Part shown: positions 26,729-37,154 of the stretch, in pieces
Position numbering within the stretch: the stretch's first letter is position 1
Layout: each line of letters starts with the position of its first letter
Assembly (NCBI RefSeq): GCF_000712035.1
Contig: NZ_JONV01000011.1
Span: 1-64,000, forward strand
From: Salinicoccus luteus DSM 17002
GTDB lineage: Bacteria; Bacillota; Bacilli; Staphylococcales; Salinicoccaceae
Length of the DNA: 64,000 bases
Direction of reading: 5' to 3'
Program-made: the position numbers and the translations under genes
Notes under the pieces: model-generated
What the model was told of the DNA's origin: nothing
The model's input: only the letters and a program-made list of their open reading frames with translations
The model's database searches: none

Positions 26729-27922
26729 TTATTTGGACAGTACCTGCTTCACTCTCTCAAGCGCCCACTCCAGGTCTTCCTTCGAAATGACAAGAGGTGG
26801 TGCAAAACGGATGACTGTGTCATGCGTCTCTTTGCACAGGATGCCAAGCTCTTTCAGCTCCTCACAATATGGACGGGCCGATTCTGTCAGGTCGACGCCG
26901 ATGAACAGGCCACGGCCTCTGATTTCCTTGATCAGGGGCGTATCGATCTTCTCGAGCTCGGACTTGAAGTATTCTCCAAGTTCATTTGAACGCTGCACAA
27001 GCTCTTCATCCAACAATACATCCAGTGCTGCTTCAGAAACTGCACAGGCAAGCGGGTTGCCTCCGAATGTGGAACCATGGGAGCCCGGGTTGAACACACT
27101 CAGGACCTCCTTGTCCGCAAGTATGCAGGAGATCGGGAATACGCCGCCTCCGAGTGCTTTACCGAGAATATACATGTCCGGCTTTACATCGTCCCAGTCT
27201 GTTGCGAACATTTTACCGGAGCGTCCAAGTCCAGCCTGGATTTCGTCGGCAATGAAGAGGATGTTGTGTTCGTCACACAATTCCCGCACTTCCTTAAGGA
27301 AGCCTTCAGGCGGAATATTGATTCCTGCTTCCCCTTGTATCGGTTCGAGCAGTATCGCTGCAGTATTTTCAGAAACGGCCTCCTTGATCTGTTCTATATC
27401 ACCAAAGTCGACGAGTCTGATGCCTTCGAGCAGTGGGCCATAACCACGGCGGTATTCCGCTTCTGATGAAAGGGATACGGCAGCCAGTGTACGGCCATGG
27501 AAGTTCTGGTTCATGGCGATGATTTCAGCCTTGTCGTCCTCTACACCCTTCACATCGTAGGCCCAGCGGCGTGCCGCTTTTATCGCCGTTTCCACCGCTT
27601 CTGCCCCTGTGTTCATCGGCAGTGCCATTTCCTTGCCGGAGAGTTTGCACACTTTTTCGTACCAAGGGCCCAGCCTGTCCGAGTGGAAAGCACGGGATGT
27701 CAGGGTGAGCTTGTCCGCCTGGTCCTTGAGTGCCTGGATGATTTTCGGGTGCCTGTGCCCCTGGTTGACTGCAGAATATGCACTGAGCATATCCATGTAT
27801 TTGTTGCCTTCAGGGTCCTTGACCCATACACCTTCCGCCTCCGAGATGACAATCGGCAAAGGATTGTAGTTTGGTGCGCCGTACTGTTCTGTCTGCTTGA
27901 TGATTTCTTGTGATTTAGTCAT
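26729..27922 (-). CDS. rocD: Ornithine aminotransferase
   Basis: RocD converts ornithine plus 2-oxoglutarate to glutamate semialdehyde and glutamate. The 397-residue class III PLP aminotransferase has [24 protein letters not shown] and the PLP lysine Lys255 in [12 protein letters not shown]. The product, as pyrroline-5-carboxylate, is the substrate of RocA encoded just upstream. AGAAAGGAATG stands before the ATG, next to the terminator that follows rocA. Confidence 0.95.
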   Translation of the reverse strand: MTKSQEIIKQTEQYGAPNYNPLPIVISEAEGVWVKDPEGNKYMDMLSAYSAVNQGHRHPKIIQALKDQADKLTLTSRAFHSDRLGPWYEKVCKLSGKEMALPMNTGAEAVETAIKAARRWAYDVKGVEDDKAEIIAMNQNFHGRTLAAVSLSSEAEYRRGYGPLLEGIRLVDFGDIEQIKEAVSENTAAILLEPIQGEAGINIPPEGFLKEVRELCDEHNILFIADEIQAGLGRSGKMFATDWDDVKPDMYILGKALGGGVFPISCILADKEVLSVFNPGSHGSTFGGNPLACAVSEAALDVLLDEELVQRSNELGEYFKSELEKIDTPLIKEIRGRGLFIGVDLTESARPYCEELKELGILCKETHDTVIRFAPPLVISKEDLEWALERVKQVLSK

Positions 27923-27939
27923 TTTACATTCCTTTCTAA

Positions 27940-27967
27940 AAAACAGCGGGTGGATTCCCGCTGTTTT
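27940..27967. terminator. Terminator or attenuating hairpin between rocA and rocD
   Basis: AAAACAGCGGG and CCCGCTGTTTT flank a six-base loop. On minus a TTTTTT tract follows, immediately ahead of the rocD ribosome binding site. It would reduce readthrough from rocA. Confidence 0.75.
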
Positions 27968-27994
27968 ATTTGTGCTTTTTATTAGTGGTGGAGA

Positions 27995-29536
27995 TTAAAG
28001 CTGCTCGGAGCTTGTCTTGCCCTGCATGTGGAGTGTCAGGTAGTCCGGTCCACCCGCTTTGGAGTCTGTACCGGACATCTTGAATCCACCGAATGGCTGA
28101 TAGCCGACGATTGCCGCTGTACAGCCGCGGTTGAAGTACAGGTTGCCGACATGGAAGTCGCGGCGCGCCTGTTCGATATGGTGACGGTTCTGCGTGATGA
28201 CCGCACCTGTCAGGCCGTAGTCTGTGGCATTGGCATACTCGATGGCCTGGTCGAAGTCCTTCGCTGTTGCAAAGCCGACGACAGGTCCGAAGATTTCCTC
28301 CTGCATCACCACATCATCATGCTTCAGCCCCGAGAATACAGTAGGATAAACGAAGTGGCCCGTTTCATTCTCGGTATTTCCACCTACTTCAAGTTTACCT
28401 TCTTCTTTTCCAATTTCAATATACTTTTTGATTTTTTCCAGTGACACGTCGTCGATGACCGGTCCGACATCAACGTTGGATTCCGGATTGCCGACTTTGA
28501 GATCCTTCGTTTTTTCAACGACTTTCTCAAGCAGTTCGTCATGGATATCCTCAAGTGCGATGACACGGGAGCAGGCTGAACATTTCTGTCCGCTGAAGCC
28601 GAATGCGGAATATACGATCGCCTCTGCTGCAAGTTCCAGATCGGCGTCGGAATCGACGACGATCGTATCCTTGCCGCCCATTTCCGCGATGACGCGCTTC
28701 AGGTGTGTCTGGCCTTCCTGGACCACTGCAGCCTTTTCGTAGATCTTCGTACCGACATCACGGGATCCCGTGAATGAGATGAAGCGTGTATCCTTATGTT
28801 CGACAAGATAGTCGCCGATATCACGGGAAGAGCCTGGAATGAAGTTTACGACGCCTTTCGGCATCCCCGCTTCTTCAAGCACTTCAACAAATTTATATGC
28901 AATGACCGATGTGCGTGAAGAGGGCTTGAGCAATACCGTATTGCCTGTGACCATTGAAGCTGCGGTCGTACCGGCCATGATTGCAAACGCAAAGTTCCAT
29001 GGGGAGATGACGAGTCCAACACCGAGCGGGATGTAGTGGAACTGGTTGTATTCCCCTGGGCGGGATTCGACATGATCACCGTTTCTGAGTTTGAGATGGT
29101 TGCGTCCATAGTACTCGAGGAAGTCGATTGCTTCAGCTGTATCCGCATCGGCCTCCTTCCATGGCTTGCCGCCTTCTTTCACAAGCAGGGCAGTGAATTC
29201 GAATTTTCGCTTGCGGATGATTGCCGCTGCCTTGAAAAGTACATCAGAACGGAATTCGAAAGAATACTTTCTCCATGACTCGAACGTCTCAAGTGCCACA
29301 TCCATTGCCTTTTGGGCGTGCTCCTGATTCGCCTGGGAAAGATTGCCAATTGTTTCCTGTTTATTTGCAGGGTTGTAGGATTCCTTCTTGTCATCAGTCA
29401 TGACACGTTCTCCGCCGATGATCAACGGGTAATCCTGACCAAGATACCCTTTTACTATATTTAGACCTTCTTCCAGCTTCTTACGGTTTTCGTCTTTCGA
29501 AAAATCCGTAAATGGTTCATGTTTGTACGGTATCAT
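27995..29536 (-). CDS. rocA: 1-pyrroline-5-carboxylate dehydrogenase
   Basis: RocA oxidises glutamate semialdehyde (pyrroline-5-carboxylate) to glutamate with NAD, the last step of arginine, ornithine and proline breakdown. The 513-residue aldehyde dehydrogenase has the catalytic Cys in [12 protein letters not shown], the general-base Glu in [10 protein letters not shown] and the cofactor loop [18 protein letters not shown] stands before the ATG. It is the first gene of a rocA-rocD-gudB run on minus, with a cre-like site upstream. Confidence 0.96.
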   Translation of the reverse strand: MIPYKHEPFTDFSKDENRKKLEEGLNIVKGYLGQDYPLIIGGERVMTDDKKESYNPANKQETIGNLSQANQEHAQKAMDVALETFESWRKYSFEFRSDVLFKAAAIIRKRKFEFTALLVKEGGKPWKEADADTAEAIDFLEYYGRNHLKLRNGDHVESRPGEYNQFHYIPLGVGLVISPWNFAFAIMAGTTAASMVTGNTVLLKPSSRTSVIAYKFVEVLEEAGMPKGVVNFIPGSSRDIGDYLVEHKDTRFISFTGSRDVGTKIYEKAAVVQEGQTHLKRVIAEMGGKDTIVVDSDADLELAAEAIVYSAFGFSGQKCSACSRVIALEDIHDELLEKVVEKTKDLKVGNPESNVDVGPVIDDVSLEKIKKYIEIGKEEGKLEVGGNTENETGHFVYPTVFSGLKHDDVVMQEEIFGPVVGFATAKDFDQAIEYANATDYGLTGAVITQNRHHIEQARRDFHVGNLYFNRGCTAAIVGYQPFGGFKMSGTDSKAGGPDYLTLHMQGKTSSEQL

Positions 29537-29619
29537 TCAGTAAACCTCCTTAAAATATAAATCTCTATGAATAATAATGGACTTTTTATCAGACTTTTTC
29601 AAGCTTTTTGATAAAGGCG

Positions 29620-29635
29620 TCAAAAGCGCTTTCAA
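29620..29635 (-). promoter_or_regulatory. Candidate cre (CcpA) site upstream of rocA
   Basis: Minus strand TTGAAAGCGCTTTTGA has the AAAGCGCTTT core of catabolite-responsive elements. It lies about 85 bases before the rocA start. A weaker TTGAATACGTTTGCAG sits just upstream. The rest of this 300-base gap (29537-29837) holds only short A/T-rich repeats and the yugI terminator. Confidence 0.5.
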
Positions 29636-29765
29636 AACGTCTGCAAACGTATTCAAACCAACGGATAACTATACGGGCTCAAGCATATGGATGTCCTGTC
29701 GGCGATAATTTAAAAGGGTCGTCATGAAAGAGGTATACAGCCTGTCATCCCTGAATTTTTTTAAA

Positions 29766-29800
29766 AACAAAAAATCTGCAGGAGGACTCCCCCTGCAGAT
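29766..29800 (-). terminator. Terminator of yugI
   Basis: ATCTGCAGG ... CCTGCAGAT is followed on minus by TTTTTTG. Confidence 0.8.
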
Positions 29801-29837
29801 CTACTTATTTCTGGCTGTGCTTCTGTAGTCTGACCAG

Positions 29838-30218
29838 CTATTTTTCTTTCATGCGTCGTTTCGCCGTCTCTATCCATTCCGGCATCTTTTGTCTAAGGGA
29901 CTCGAATCCATATTTTTCCGTATCTCTGATCTGATCCAGGACTGAACGCCTGTCCCGTTTTCTCTCCTCATTTTTGAAGTATTCGTTATCCTTCAGGGTG
30001 AGATTCAGTTTTCCATTCTTGTCCACGCTGAGCACTTTCGCTTTTACGATCTGCCCTTTGGATAAAAATTGATTGACGTCGTGGACGTAATCGTTCATCA
30101 CTTCTGAAATATGAATGAGTCCTTCTTGATTATCAGGGGTTTTGACAAAAGCACCATACGGCTGGATACCAGTTACTTTGACCTTCACAAACTGGCCTGT
30201 CCGATATTTTTTTGCCAC
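29838..30218 (-). CDS. yugI: S1-domain RNA-binding protein (YugI/GSP13-like)
   Basis: A 126-residue protein with one S1 OB-fold at residues 6-76 (VKVKVTGIQPYGAFVK, EGLIHISEV, VKAKVLSVDKNGKLNLTLKD) and a basic helical tail. B. subtilis YugI, general stress protein 13, is a ribosome-associated member. A role in translation or RNA handling is inferred from the domain. It has its own terminator and appears monocistronic. Confidence 0.85.
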   Translation of the reverse strand: MAKKYRTGQFVKVKVTGIQPYGAFVKTPDNQEGLIHISEVMNDYVHDVNQFLSKGQIVKAKVLSVDKNGKLNLTLKDNEYFKNEERKRDRRSVLDQIRDTEKYGFESLRQKMPEWIETAKRRMKEK

Positions 30219-30310
30219 TTGGATTACCCCACTAACTTTCAGTAGTTCATACGCATTAATTATTTTATCATAATAGGAAGGGATTATCTAATCATAGGCA
30301 GGATCACAGC

Positions 30311-30346
30311 AAAAAACCGCATGAAGAGCCTCGGCTCCCCCTGCGG
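30311..30346 (-). terminator. Terminator of the DUF1871 gene
   Basis: Minus ACCGCAGGGGGAGCC ... GGCTC ... TGCGGT is followed by TTTTTT. Confidence 0.8.
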
Positions 30347-30607
30347 TCATGGTGCTTTATATAATTCAACGATTTCAAGTCCCTTTTCGGCTGTCGGACG
30401 GATTTTTTCAAGCGGTATCTCCGTTTCAAAAGAATGGAGGAAAACCTGCTGTATTCCCCGGCTCGCCGATTCGGCATCCCCGGTCCTGTGCAGGACTTCC
30501 ATGCTGTCATAAATCTCGGCATCATAGTCGAAATCCTCCGCTTCCAGCCCGAGCGGATCCCATTCCTTGAGCAGCCGATAGAGTTCGATATTACCTTCCG
30601 GATTCAT
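30347..30607 (-). CDS. DUF1871 family protein (YugE-like)
   Basis: An acidic protein of about 86 residues (NPEGNIELYRLLKEWDPLG ... YDAEIYDSMEVLHR) matching the small DUF1871 family found in Bacillales; function unknown. The start is set at the ATG of MNPEGN, with AGGA eight bases upstream. A TTG at 30625 would add six residues. It overlaps the upstream small membrane-protein gene by 17 bases, so the two are probably translated together. Confidence 0.7.
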   Translation of the reverse strand: MNPEGNIELYRLLKEWDPLGLEAEDFDYDAEIYDSMEVLHRTGDAESASRGIQQVFLHSFETEIPLEKIRPTAEKGLEIVELYKAP

Positions 30608-30794
30608 GGTGCTGTTCCTGTTCAATTCTTTCCATCACCTGCTGCTCAAAACGCTTCATCTTCTCTTCCTGCTTTTCTGAATGCCTCTTTACGAACCGAT
30701 AGGCGAGATAGGCAAGCAGCATGCACAGGGCGAGCATGAGGAACGCAGGGATGTACTCCGTCTTATCCTCAGGGAAATATAGAAACGGCATCAT
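30591..30794 (-). CDS. Small single-span membrane protein
   Basis: A 67-residue protein with a hydrophobic helix (about residues 15-34, IPAFLMLALCMLLAYLAYRF) followed by a charged, coiled-coil-like tail rich in Glu, Lys and Gln. I do not recognise the family. It sits directly before the DUF1871 gene with overlapping ends and shares its terminator. Confidence 0.6.
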   Translation of the reverse strand: MMPFLYFPEDKTEYIPAFLMLALCMLLAYLAYRFVKRHSEKQEEKMKRFEQQVMERIEQEQHHESGR

Positions 30795-30892
30795 AATTAA
30801 TCACTCCCCTTTACTCCATACAGTATAACAAACACCATATATGCATGAATCCTTTATTAATGACTATTTTGTGAGCATTTCTTCATATAGAA

Positions 30893-30915
30893 AGAGGACA
30901 CCGCGGGGTGCCCTC
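30893..30915 (-). terminator. Terminator of ppiB
   Basis: Minus GAGGGCACC ... GGTGTCCTC is followed by TTTCTAT. Confidence 0.6.
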
Positions 30916-30923
30916 CTGCCAAT

Positions 30924-31514
30924 CTATTCCACAACTTCGATCGTCTCGATTTTGACATCCTCAACCGGACGGTCCTGTGCACCGGTTTTGACGTCGGCGA
31001 TCTTCTCGACGACATCCATGCCATCGATGACATGGCCGAATACGGTATGGCGCTGATCGAGCCATGGTGTACCGCCCTGCTTTTCGTATGCCTCTATGAT
31101 TTCACCAGGATAACCTGCGCCTTCCAGCTGGCTGAGCATCTGGGAAGGGACTTCCTTGGCCTGGACGATGAAGAACTGGCTGCCGTTTGTGCCTGGGCCA
31201 GCATTCGCCATGGACAGTGCACCGTACAGATTGAATGCCTCTGTGGAGAACTCATCCTCGAAGCTTCCGCCATAGATGCTTTCGCCACCCATGCCTGTAC
31301 CGGTCGGATCGCCCCCCTGGACCATGAAATCCTTGATGATGCGGTGGAAGATCTGGCCGTCATAGTAGCCGTTCTTTGCATGTGTCGTGAAGTTCTCGAC
31401 CGTCTTTGGTGCGATGTCCTTAAAAAGCTTGACCTTCACATCTCCATGATTCGTGTGGATGACGGCCTGTACTTCGTTACTGCCTACTTCTGTAGTTAAC
31501 TGTGGGTAAGTCAT
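30924..31514 (-). CDS. ppiB: Cyclophilin-type peptidyl-prolyl isomerase
   Basis: A 196-residue cytosolic cyclophilin that isomerises X-Pro bonds. Family motifs are [22 protein letters not shown], which has the catalytic Arg, [19 protein letters not shown] and [14 protein letters not shown]. An insert of about 30 residues ([20 protein letters not shown]) before HTVFG is typical of the Bacillales form. The start is the ATG of MTYPQLTTE, with AGGAGG eight bases upstream; an earlier in-frame start at 31577 has none. Confidence 0.93.
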   Translation of the reverse strand: MTYPQLTTEVGSNEVQAVIHTNHGDVKVKLFKDIAPKTVENFTTHAKNGYYDGQIFHRIIKDFMVQGGDPTGTGMGGESIYGGSFEDEFSTEAFNLYGALSMANAGPGTNGSQFFIVQAKEVPSQMLSQLEGAGYPGEIIEAYEKQGGTPWLDQRHTVFGHVIDGMDVVEKIADVKTGAQDRPVEDVKIETIEVVE

Positions 31515-31600
31515 GTTATGCCTCCTGATTTCATTTATTGCAGATTCAGTGCTTAAAATGTGAAAAATATGTGACATAAAACTGCTTTTTTCCTATTTAT

Positions 31601-31628
31601 ACTATACAGATATTTTCACTTTTTTCAA
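31601..31628 (-). promoter_or_regulatory. Candidate ppiB promoter
   Basis: Minus TTGAAA (31628-31623), 16-base spacer, TATAGT (31606-31601). Confidence 0.5.
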
Positions 31629-31651
31629 ACCCTATACGTTTATTTACCCTA

Positions 31652-31680
31652 TTGGTTACTGTATAATTGCTATATATATT
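31652..31680 (+). promoter_or_regulatory. Candidate mnh operon promoter
   Basis: TTGGTT (31652-31657), 17-base spacer, TATATT (31675-31680), 23 bases before the mnhA start. An overlapping TATAAT at 31661-31667 is an alternative. Confidence 0.4.
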
Positions 31681-31703
31681 GTGCAAATAAAGGAGGATAC
31701 ACT

Positions 31704-34118
31704 TTGGCACTGATACACTTAGCGATTTTATTACCTCTGATCGCCGCCATAGCAATCGGCGTCATCTACAGGTATTATAAACGTCTTCACCTGGGCTGGT
31801 TCGTTCTGCCGGTCCCCCTCATCATTGTAATCTACCTGCTTACACTTGTACCCAGGGTGAGCAGCAACCAGTTGATTTATGAATCATTGGCAATCATGCC
31901 TAGGATCGGCATGAACTTCGATGTATACATAGATGGTCTTGGACTTTTATTTGCCATACTCATTTCCGGCATTGGGGCACTCGTTGTACTCTACTCGATC
32001 GGTTACCTGTCCCACAGGGAGGATCTTGGAAGTTTCTATGTCTACCTGCTCATGTTCATGAGTGCCATGCTTGGTGTGGTACTGAATGATAATGTCCTCA
32101 TGCTCTACCTTTTCTGGGAGCTGACATCGATTTCCAGCTTCCTGCTCATCGCCTTCTGGTTCATGAAGGAGCGATCATTATACGGTGCACAGAAATCCAT
32201 GCTGATCACAATGGGCGGCGGATTCCTGATGCTCGGCGGTTTCATACTGCTCTATATAATGACCGGCACATTCAGCATCAGGGAGATGCTGAACCAGGTT
32301 GCAGCCATCCAGGAGAGCCCTCTGGCACCCCTGGCGGTCGTGCTCATCCTGTTCGGTGCATTCACCAAATCGGCACAGTTCCCATTCTACATCTGGCTGC
32401 CGGATGCAATGGAAGCGCCTACTCCGGTAAGTGCCTACCTCCACTCCGCCACCATGGTAAAGGCGGGCATCTACCTCGTGGCGAGACTGACGCCCCTGTT
32501 CGCATTTTCGGAACTGTGGGTGTGGATCATACTCCTCGGCGGACTGATCACCATGGCCTGGGCCTCCTTCAATGCGATACGCAAGGATGACCTGAAGGCC
32601 GTCCTCGCCTTCTCGACGGTATCCCAGCTCGGACTGATCATGTCACTGCTCGGTCTCGGTGCCCTGAGCGTCGTGACCGGTGCAAATGAGGAATACTTCT
32701 CGATTGCCGTGGTCGCGGCAGTCTTCCATCTGATCAACCATGCGACCTTCAAGGGCGCACTCTTCATGGTGACGGGCATCGTCGACCATGAAGCGGGTAC
32801 GAGAAGTCTGAAGAAGCTCGGCGGCCTGCTTACGGTCATGCCGGTGTCCTTCACTCTGACGCTGATTACAGCGTTATCCATGGCGGGGCTCCCGCCGTTC
32901 AACGGCTTCCTTTCGAAGGAACTCTTCCTTGAAGCGATGATCCACGTGGGAGATGCGAACTTCAGCGCACTGGCGGATGTCGCATTCATCTTCCCACTGC
33001 TTGCTATTGTAGGCAGCATATTCACCTTCATATATTCCATACTGCTCATATACGGTGTCTTCTTCGGCAAACGGACTTATGATACGCCGAAGGAGCCGCA
33101 TGAAGCGCCTGCACTGATGCTCATCTCCCCGGCGATCCTGACTGTCCTCGTTCTTGTCTTCGGCTTCTTCCCGAACGTATTGTCAGGAACGATCATCGAT
33201 TCGGCTGCAATGAGCATCATGGCGTCCGATACGCCGCTCGAGACCCATCTATACATGTGGCATGGGTTCGCCAACCCGGCCCTGTGGGCAACGGTCTTCA
33301 TAGTGATTACAGGCACCCTGTTGTTCTACTTCAGGGACAAATGGATGTTCATCTACGACTATCATAAGGACCGCTTCACCCTGAACTACCTGTATGACCA
33401 GGGGTTGATCTACAGCCGCTTCGGTTCACGGAAAATAACCGATTCGTACATGAGCGGCTTCATCCGCTCCTATCTCGTATATATATTCCTGTTCTTCATC
33501 GTGATGGGCATCCTCACGCTGCTGAATACAGGGATACGGATCAGCTTTGATGATATGGCGCCGGTCGGCATACACGAAATGGCCGTCGTGCTCATCATAC
33601 TGGTGTCGATTGCCGTCATCCTCGGCACGAAGTCGCGCATGGTTTCCATCATCATGCTTGGAGCCATCGGCTTCTCCATGTCGCTGTTCTTCGTATTCTT
33701 CAGGGCAGCCGACCTTGCACTGACACAGCTTGCCATCGAAACGGTGACGACTGCGCTCTTCCTGGTCTGCTTCTATCATCTGCCGAAGAACAGCAGACAC
33801 CAGGAGCGTATGAGATTCAAGCTGACGAACTTTCTCGTCTCCCTCGGGGTGGCGCTCATCGTCATCATCATCGGGCTTACCGCCTATTCGAACCGGCTGT
33901 TCGACCGCATCAGCGAGTTCCATATAGAAAATGTATATGAGCTTGCCGCAGGCGGCAACATGGTCAACGTCATACTTGTTGACTTCCGTGGTTTCGATAC
34001 ACTCTTCGAAACACTCGTATTCGGCATCGCAGGCATCGGCATATACAGCCTGATGAAACTCAGATTGAACAGAAAGGATGGGAATAATGAAGAACACGCT
34101 GAAGAAAGCCGGATATAA
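31704..34118 (+). CDS. mnhA: Mnh/Mrp Na+/H+ antiporter subunit A
   Basis: The largest subunit of the seven-part cation/proton antiporter that keeps Na+ low and pH stable in the cytoplasm. At 804 residues it is full length. The N-terminal part is homologous to complex I NuoL/NuoM (IWLPDAMEAPTPVSAYLHSATMVKAG, KDDLKAVLAFSTVSQLG with its lysine). The C-terminal part holds the MbhE/DUF4040-like region. It starts at TTG with AAAGGAGG seven bases upstream and heads a tightly packed operon, with the mnhB start 32 bases inside its end. Confidence 0.96.
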   Translation: MALIHLAILLPLIAAIAIGVIYRYYKRLHLGWFVLPVPLIIVIYLLTLVPRVSSNQLIYESLAIMPRIGMNFDVYIDGLGLLFAILISGIGALVVLYSIGYLSHREDLGSFYVYLLMFMSAMLGVVLNDNVLMLYLFWELTSISSFLLIAFWFMKERSLYGAQKSMLITMGGGFLMLGGFILLYIMTGTFSIREMLNQVAAIQESPLAPLAVVLILFGAFTKSAQFPFYIWLPDAMEAPTPVSAYLHSATMVKAGIYLVARLTPLFAFSELWVWIILLGGLITMAWASFNAIRKDDLKAVLAFSTVSQLGLIMSLLGLGALSVVTGANEEYFSIAVVAAVFHLINHATFKGALFMVTGIVDHEAGTRSLKKLGGLLTVMPVSFTLTLITALSMAGLPPFNGFLSKELFLEAMIHVGDANFSALADVAFIFPLLAIVGSIFTFIYSILLIYGVFFGKRTYDTPKEPHEAPALMLISPAILTVLVLVFGFFPNVLSGTIIDSAAMSIMASDTPLETHLYMWHGFANPALWATVFIVITGTLLFYFRDKWMFIYDYHKDRFTLNYLYDQGLIYSRFGSRKITDSYMSGFIRSYLVYIFLFFIVMGILTLLNTGIRISFDDMAPVGIHEMAVVLIILVSIAVILGTKSRMVSIIMLGAIGFSMSLFFVFFRAADLALTQLAIETVTTALFLVCFYHLPKNSRHQERMRFKLTNFLVSLGVALIVIIIGLTAYSNRLFDRISEFHIENVYELAAGGNMVNVILVDFRGFDTLFETLVFGIAGIGIYSLMKLRLNRKDGNNEEHAEESRI

Positions 34119-34554
34119 TAAAGTTCAGAAACAGATGAACGATGTATTTCTCCAGTTCACTGCGAAATTGGTCTTCTTCATCGTCATCATGTTCTCCTTC
34201 AACCTGTTCTTCGCAGGCCACTATACACCGGGCGGCGGATTCGTCGGGGGGCTGCTCGCAGCAGCGGCACTCATCCTCCTTCTGATCGCCTATGACAGGA
34301 AGACGCTGGAAAGCATGGTGCCCATCGATTTCAGGTTGGTCATCACGATTGGACTGGTGTTTGCAGCAGGCATACCGACGCTCTCCTTCCTGTTCGGCAC
34401 ACCGTTCTTCACCCACCAGCACACCTATGTGGAGATTCCGGTGTTCGGGGAAGTGGCGCTCCACTCCGCAGTCCTTTTCGACATCGGGGTCTTCCTTACA
34501 GTAGCTGCCACTGCCCTCCTCATCATCGTACTTGTAGGGGAGGCGGATGAATAA
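34087..34554 (+). CDS. mnhB: Mnh/Mrp antiporter subunit B
   Basis: A 155-residue membrane subunit with the MrpB signature [23 protein letters not shown] and four helices. The start is the ATG of MKNTLKKAG, eight bases after AGAAAGGA; an ATG three codons earlier is possible. It overlaps the mnhA end. Subunit B is required for assembly and activity of the antiporter in studied species. Confidence 0.93.
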   Translation: MKNTLKKAGYNKVQKQMNDVFLQFTAKLVFFIVIMFSFNLFFAGHYTPGGGFVGGLLAAAALILLLIAYDRKTLESMVPIDFRLVITIGLVFAAGIPTLSFLFGTPFFTHQHTYVEIPVFGEVALHSAVLFDIGVFLTVAATALLIIVLVGEADE

Positions 34555-34895
34555 TGGAACTGATCACAATCATATTGAGCGGCATCCTCATCGGCTCTGC
34601 CGTATACATGATGCTGTCGAAAAGTGTCTTGAGGATCATCATCGGCACTGCGCTCCTCAGTCATGGGGTCCACCTCATGCTGCTCACAATGGGGCAGCTG
34701 AAGCGTGGAAACATCCCGGTGCTCGATGAAGAAGTATCCAACTACTCTGACCCGCTGCCGCAGGCGCTCATCCTGACCGCGATCGTCATTGCCTTTGCAC
34801 TGACCGCCTATATACTGGTTCTTGCCCTGAGAAGCTATAGGGAGCTTGGTACAGACGACGTTGAACAGATGAAAGGAGTTCCACATGACGACTAA
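34554..34895 (+). CDS. mnhC: Mnh/Mrp antiporter subunit C
   Basis: A 113-residue protein of the NuoK-like MrpC family, with three helices ([58 protein letters not shown]). Its start overlaps the mnhB stop by one base (TAATG), indicating coupled translation. Confidence 0.93.
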   Translation: MELITIILSGILIGSAVYMMLSKSVLRIIIGTALLSHGVHLMLLTMGQLKRGNIPVLDEEVSNYSDPLPQALILTAIVIAFALTAYILVLALRSYRELGTDDVEQMKGVPHDD

Positions 34896-36378
34896 CATAT
34901 TGCCTCTATTGCCAATAATGATTCCATTCTTTGCGGGAATCATCATGTTATTTACAGGGCAGCGGCCATTGGTACATAGGGTGATCGCGACGATAAGCAG
35001 TCTGCTCATCATCATCTCTGCCATATGGCTCGTCGTCCTTGTCCATAGGAATGGCACGATTGCAACTTTCCTCGGAGACTGGGCCCCGCCCTTCGGCATC
35101 AGTGTCGTCATAGATATGGCGGCAGCGCTTCTGCTCCTTACAACCGCAATCATCACATTGTTTACCGTAATCTATTCCTTCCAGTCCATCGGTGTCGAAC
35201 GTGAGAAATTCTACTACTATGTCATGGTCATGTTCATGATTTCCGGTGTGAACGGCGCGTTCTCCACCGGGGATATATTCAACATGTTCGTATTCTTCGA
35301 GGTCTTCCTGCTCGCTTCCTATGTACTCATCACATTGGGCGGCACGAAGATCCAGCTTCAGGAAGGATTCAAGTATATACTCGTCAACATGATCTCCTCG
35401 AACTTCTTCGTTCTTGCTCTCGCCTATCTCTATTCGGTGACAGGTTCACTCAATATGGCGGATATCCACACGAAGCTTGAAGGGTTTGAAGGAGACTACA
35501 GCATCATGAGCCTCCTCGCCGTCGTCTTCCTTTTCGTATTTGCAACGAAGGCCGGGGTGTTCCCCCTCTACTTCTGGCTGCCGGGCTCATATTATGCACC
35601 CCCGATGCCCGTTCTTGTATTGTTCGGGGCGCTGCTTACGAAAGTCGGCATCTATGCGATTGCCAGAACGTACAGCCTGTTCTTCATAGATAACGTCGAA
35701 TTCACACACCAGATGCTGCTTCTGCTGGCTCTCGCCACTATCATCATGGGATCCATCGGGGCACTCAGCTATGCGGACATGAAACGCATCATCATCTACA
35801 ACATACTGATCGCCGTCGGTATCATTCTGGTTGGTGTAGCAATGATGGACAAAGCCGGAATGCTCGGTGCATTCTACTACCTGATCCATGACATGATCAT
35901 CAAAGCGGCACTATTCATGCTTGTCGGCTTCCTCATCTACCGTACCGGGGAGACGAACGCCGAAAGGCTGGGCGGTCTGATCAAGATCCACCCCATTACA
36001 GGCTGGATGTTCTTCATTGCCGCTCTGTCACTTGCAGGAGTGCCGCCACTTCCGGGATTCTACGGCAAGCTGTTCATCGTACAGTCGACGTTCGCCAACG
36101 ACAACTACATCGCCGGCATCCTCGTGCTCATCTCAAGCCTGGTTGTGCTGTACTCCGTCATCAGGATCTTCATCAGCGCATTCTGGGGCGAGGATATGGA
36201 CTTCAGCAGGCTGAAGCCGGTCAAGAGCGATAAGCTGCTCTTTGCCTCCATAGCGATGGTGATCGTCTCCGTCGCTTTCGGTCTCGCGGCGGATGCACTC
36301 TATCCGATGTTCGAGATGGCAGCGCAATCGTTCTATGATCCAGCCTCTTACTCTAATTATCTGCCGGAGGTGGAATAG
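34885..36378 (+). CDS. mnhD: Mnh/Mrp antiporter subunit D
   Basis: A 497-residue NuoN/NuoM-like ion-translocating subunit with about 14 helices. Visible motifs include [13 protein letters not shown], with the conserved Glu of TM5, [18 protein letters not shown], with the key Lys, and [16 protein letters not shown]. It overlaps mnhC by 11 bases and is followed directly by mnhE. Confidence 0.95.
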   Translation: MTTNILPLLPIMIPFFAGIIMLFTGQRPLVHRVIATISSLLIIISAIWLVVLVHRNGTIATFLGDWAPPFGISVVIDMAAALLLLTTAIITLFTVIYSFQSIGVEREKFYYYVMVMFMISGVNGAFSTGDIFNMFVFFEVFLLASYVLITLGGTKIQLQEGFKYILVNMISSNFFVLALAYLYSVTGSLNMADIHTKLEGFEGDYSIMSLLAVVFLFVFATKAGVFPLYFWLPGSYYAPPMPVLVLFGALLTKVGIYAIARTYSLFFIDNVEFTHQMLLLLALATIIMGSIGALSYADMKRIIIYNILIAVGIILVGVAMMDKAGMLGAFYYLIHDMIIKAALFMLVGFLIYRTGETNAERLGGLIKIHPITGWMFFIAALSLAGVPPLPGFYGKLFIVQSTFANDNYIAGILVLISSLVVLYSVIRIFISAFWGEDMDFSRLKPVKSDKLLFASIAMVIVSVAFGLAADALYPMFEMAAQSFYDPASYSNYLPEVE

Positions 36379-36858
36379 ATGGCATTACAAATACTGATCA
36401 ATCTGGCCCTCGCCGCCCTTTGGATGTTCCTGTCCTCGAATTTCAGTGTGGCTTCATTTACTGCCGGGTACCTGCTTGGGATGCTTGCAGTGTATATGCT
36501 CAGGAACTTCCTGCCGGGCTCCTTCTATCTCAGAAGGGTCAAAGCAGTTATCGTTCTTGTGATCATCTTCATTTGGCAGATGATCCTGGCCAATATCGAC
36601 GTGGTGAGGATCGTCCTGCGGCCGAAGATAGATATACGTCCCGGGTTCTTTGCATATCCATGCGACCTTGAAGACGAATGGGCAGTCAGTCTGCTGTCCG
36701 CCCTGATCACTTTGACTCCGGGGACTGTCGTAGTAGCCATATCGGATGATCATTCCACACTGTATGTACACGGACTCGATGTTGAAGATTCAGAGACCGA
36801 AATCGCCTCGATCAAGGACAGCTTCGAACAGGCGATCAAAGAGGTGAAGAAACCATGA
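36379..36858 (+). CDS. mnhE: Mnh/Mrp antiporter subunit E
   Basis: A 159-residue subunit with two to three N-terminal helices and a cytosolic C-terminal domain. It has the MrpE pattern ITLTPGTVVVAISDDHSTLYVHGLD. It starts at the base after the mnhD stop codon and overlaps mnhF by four bases. Confidence 0.93.
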   Translation: MALQILINLALAALWMFLSSNFSVASFTAGYLLGMLAVYMLRNFLPGSFYLRRVKAVIVLVIIFIWQMILANIDVVRIVLRPKIDIRPGFFAYPCDLEDEWAVSLLSALITLTPGTVVVAISDDHSTLYVHGLDVEDSETEIASIKDSFEQAIKEVKKP

Positions 36859-37154
36859 ATACTTTCCTTGATATCGTCATCATACTGAGCATCATCATTC
36901 TTGCATTCTCAATGGTCGGCATGGTCTACCGCATGGTCAAGGGACCTTCCCTCCACGATAAGATCATGGCCCTCGACGCCTTCGGTGTCATGCTGATGGC
37001 GATGATTGCACTGATCGCCATGACGCTCCATACGACCTATCTTCTTGTTGTCATACTGCTCATCGGCATACTGGCCTACATCGCCACGATCGCATTTGCC
37101 AAATATCTGGAGAAAGGCGTGATTTTTGAAAATGATAGAGATCATAGTGAGTAG
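36855..37154 (+). CDS. mnhF: Mnh/Mrp antiporter subunit F
   Basis: A 99-residue, three-helix subunit with the MrpF motif YRMVKGPSLHDKIMALDAFGV. ATGA overlap with the mnhE stop shows coupling. It overlaps mnhG at its 3' end. Confidence 0.93.
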   Translation: MNTFLDIVIILSIIILAFSMVGMVYRMVKGPSLHDKIMALDAFGVMLMAMIALIAMTLHTTYLLVVILLIGILAYIATIAFAKYLEKGVIFENDRDHSE

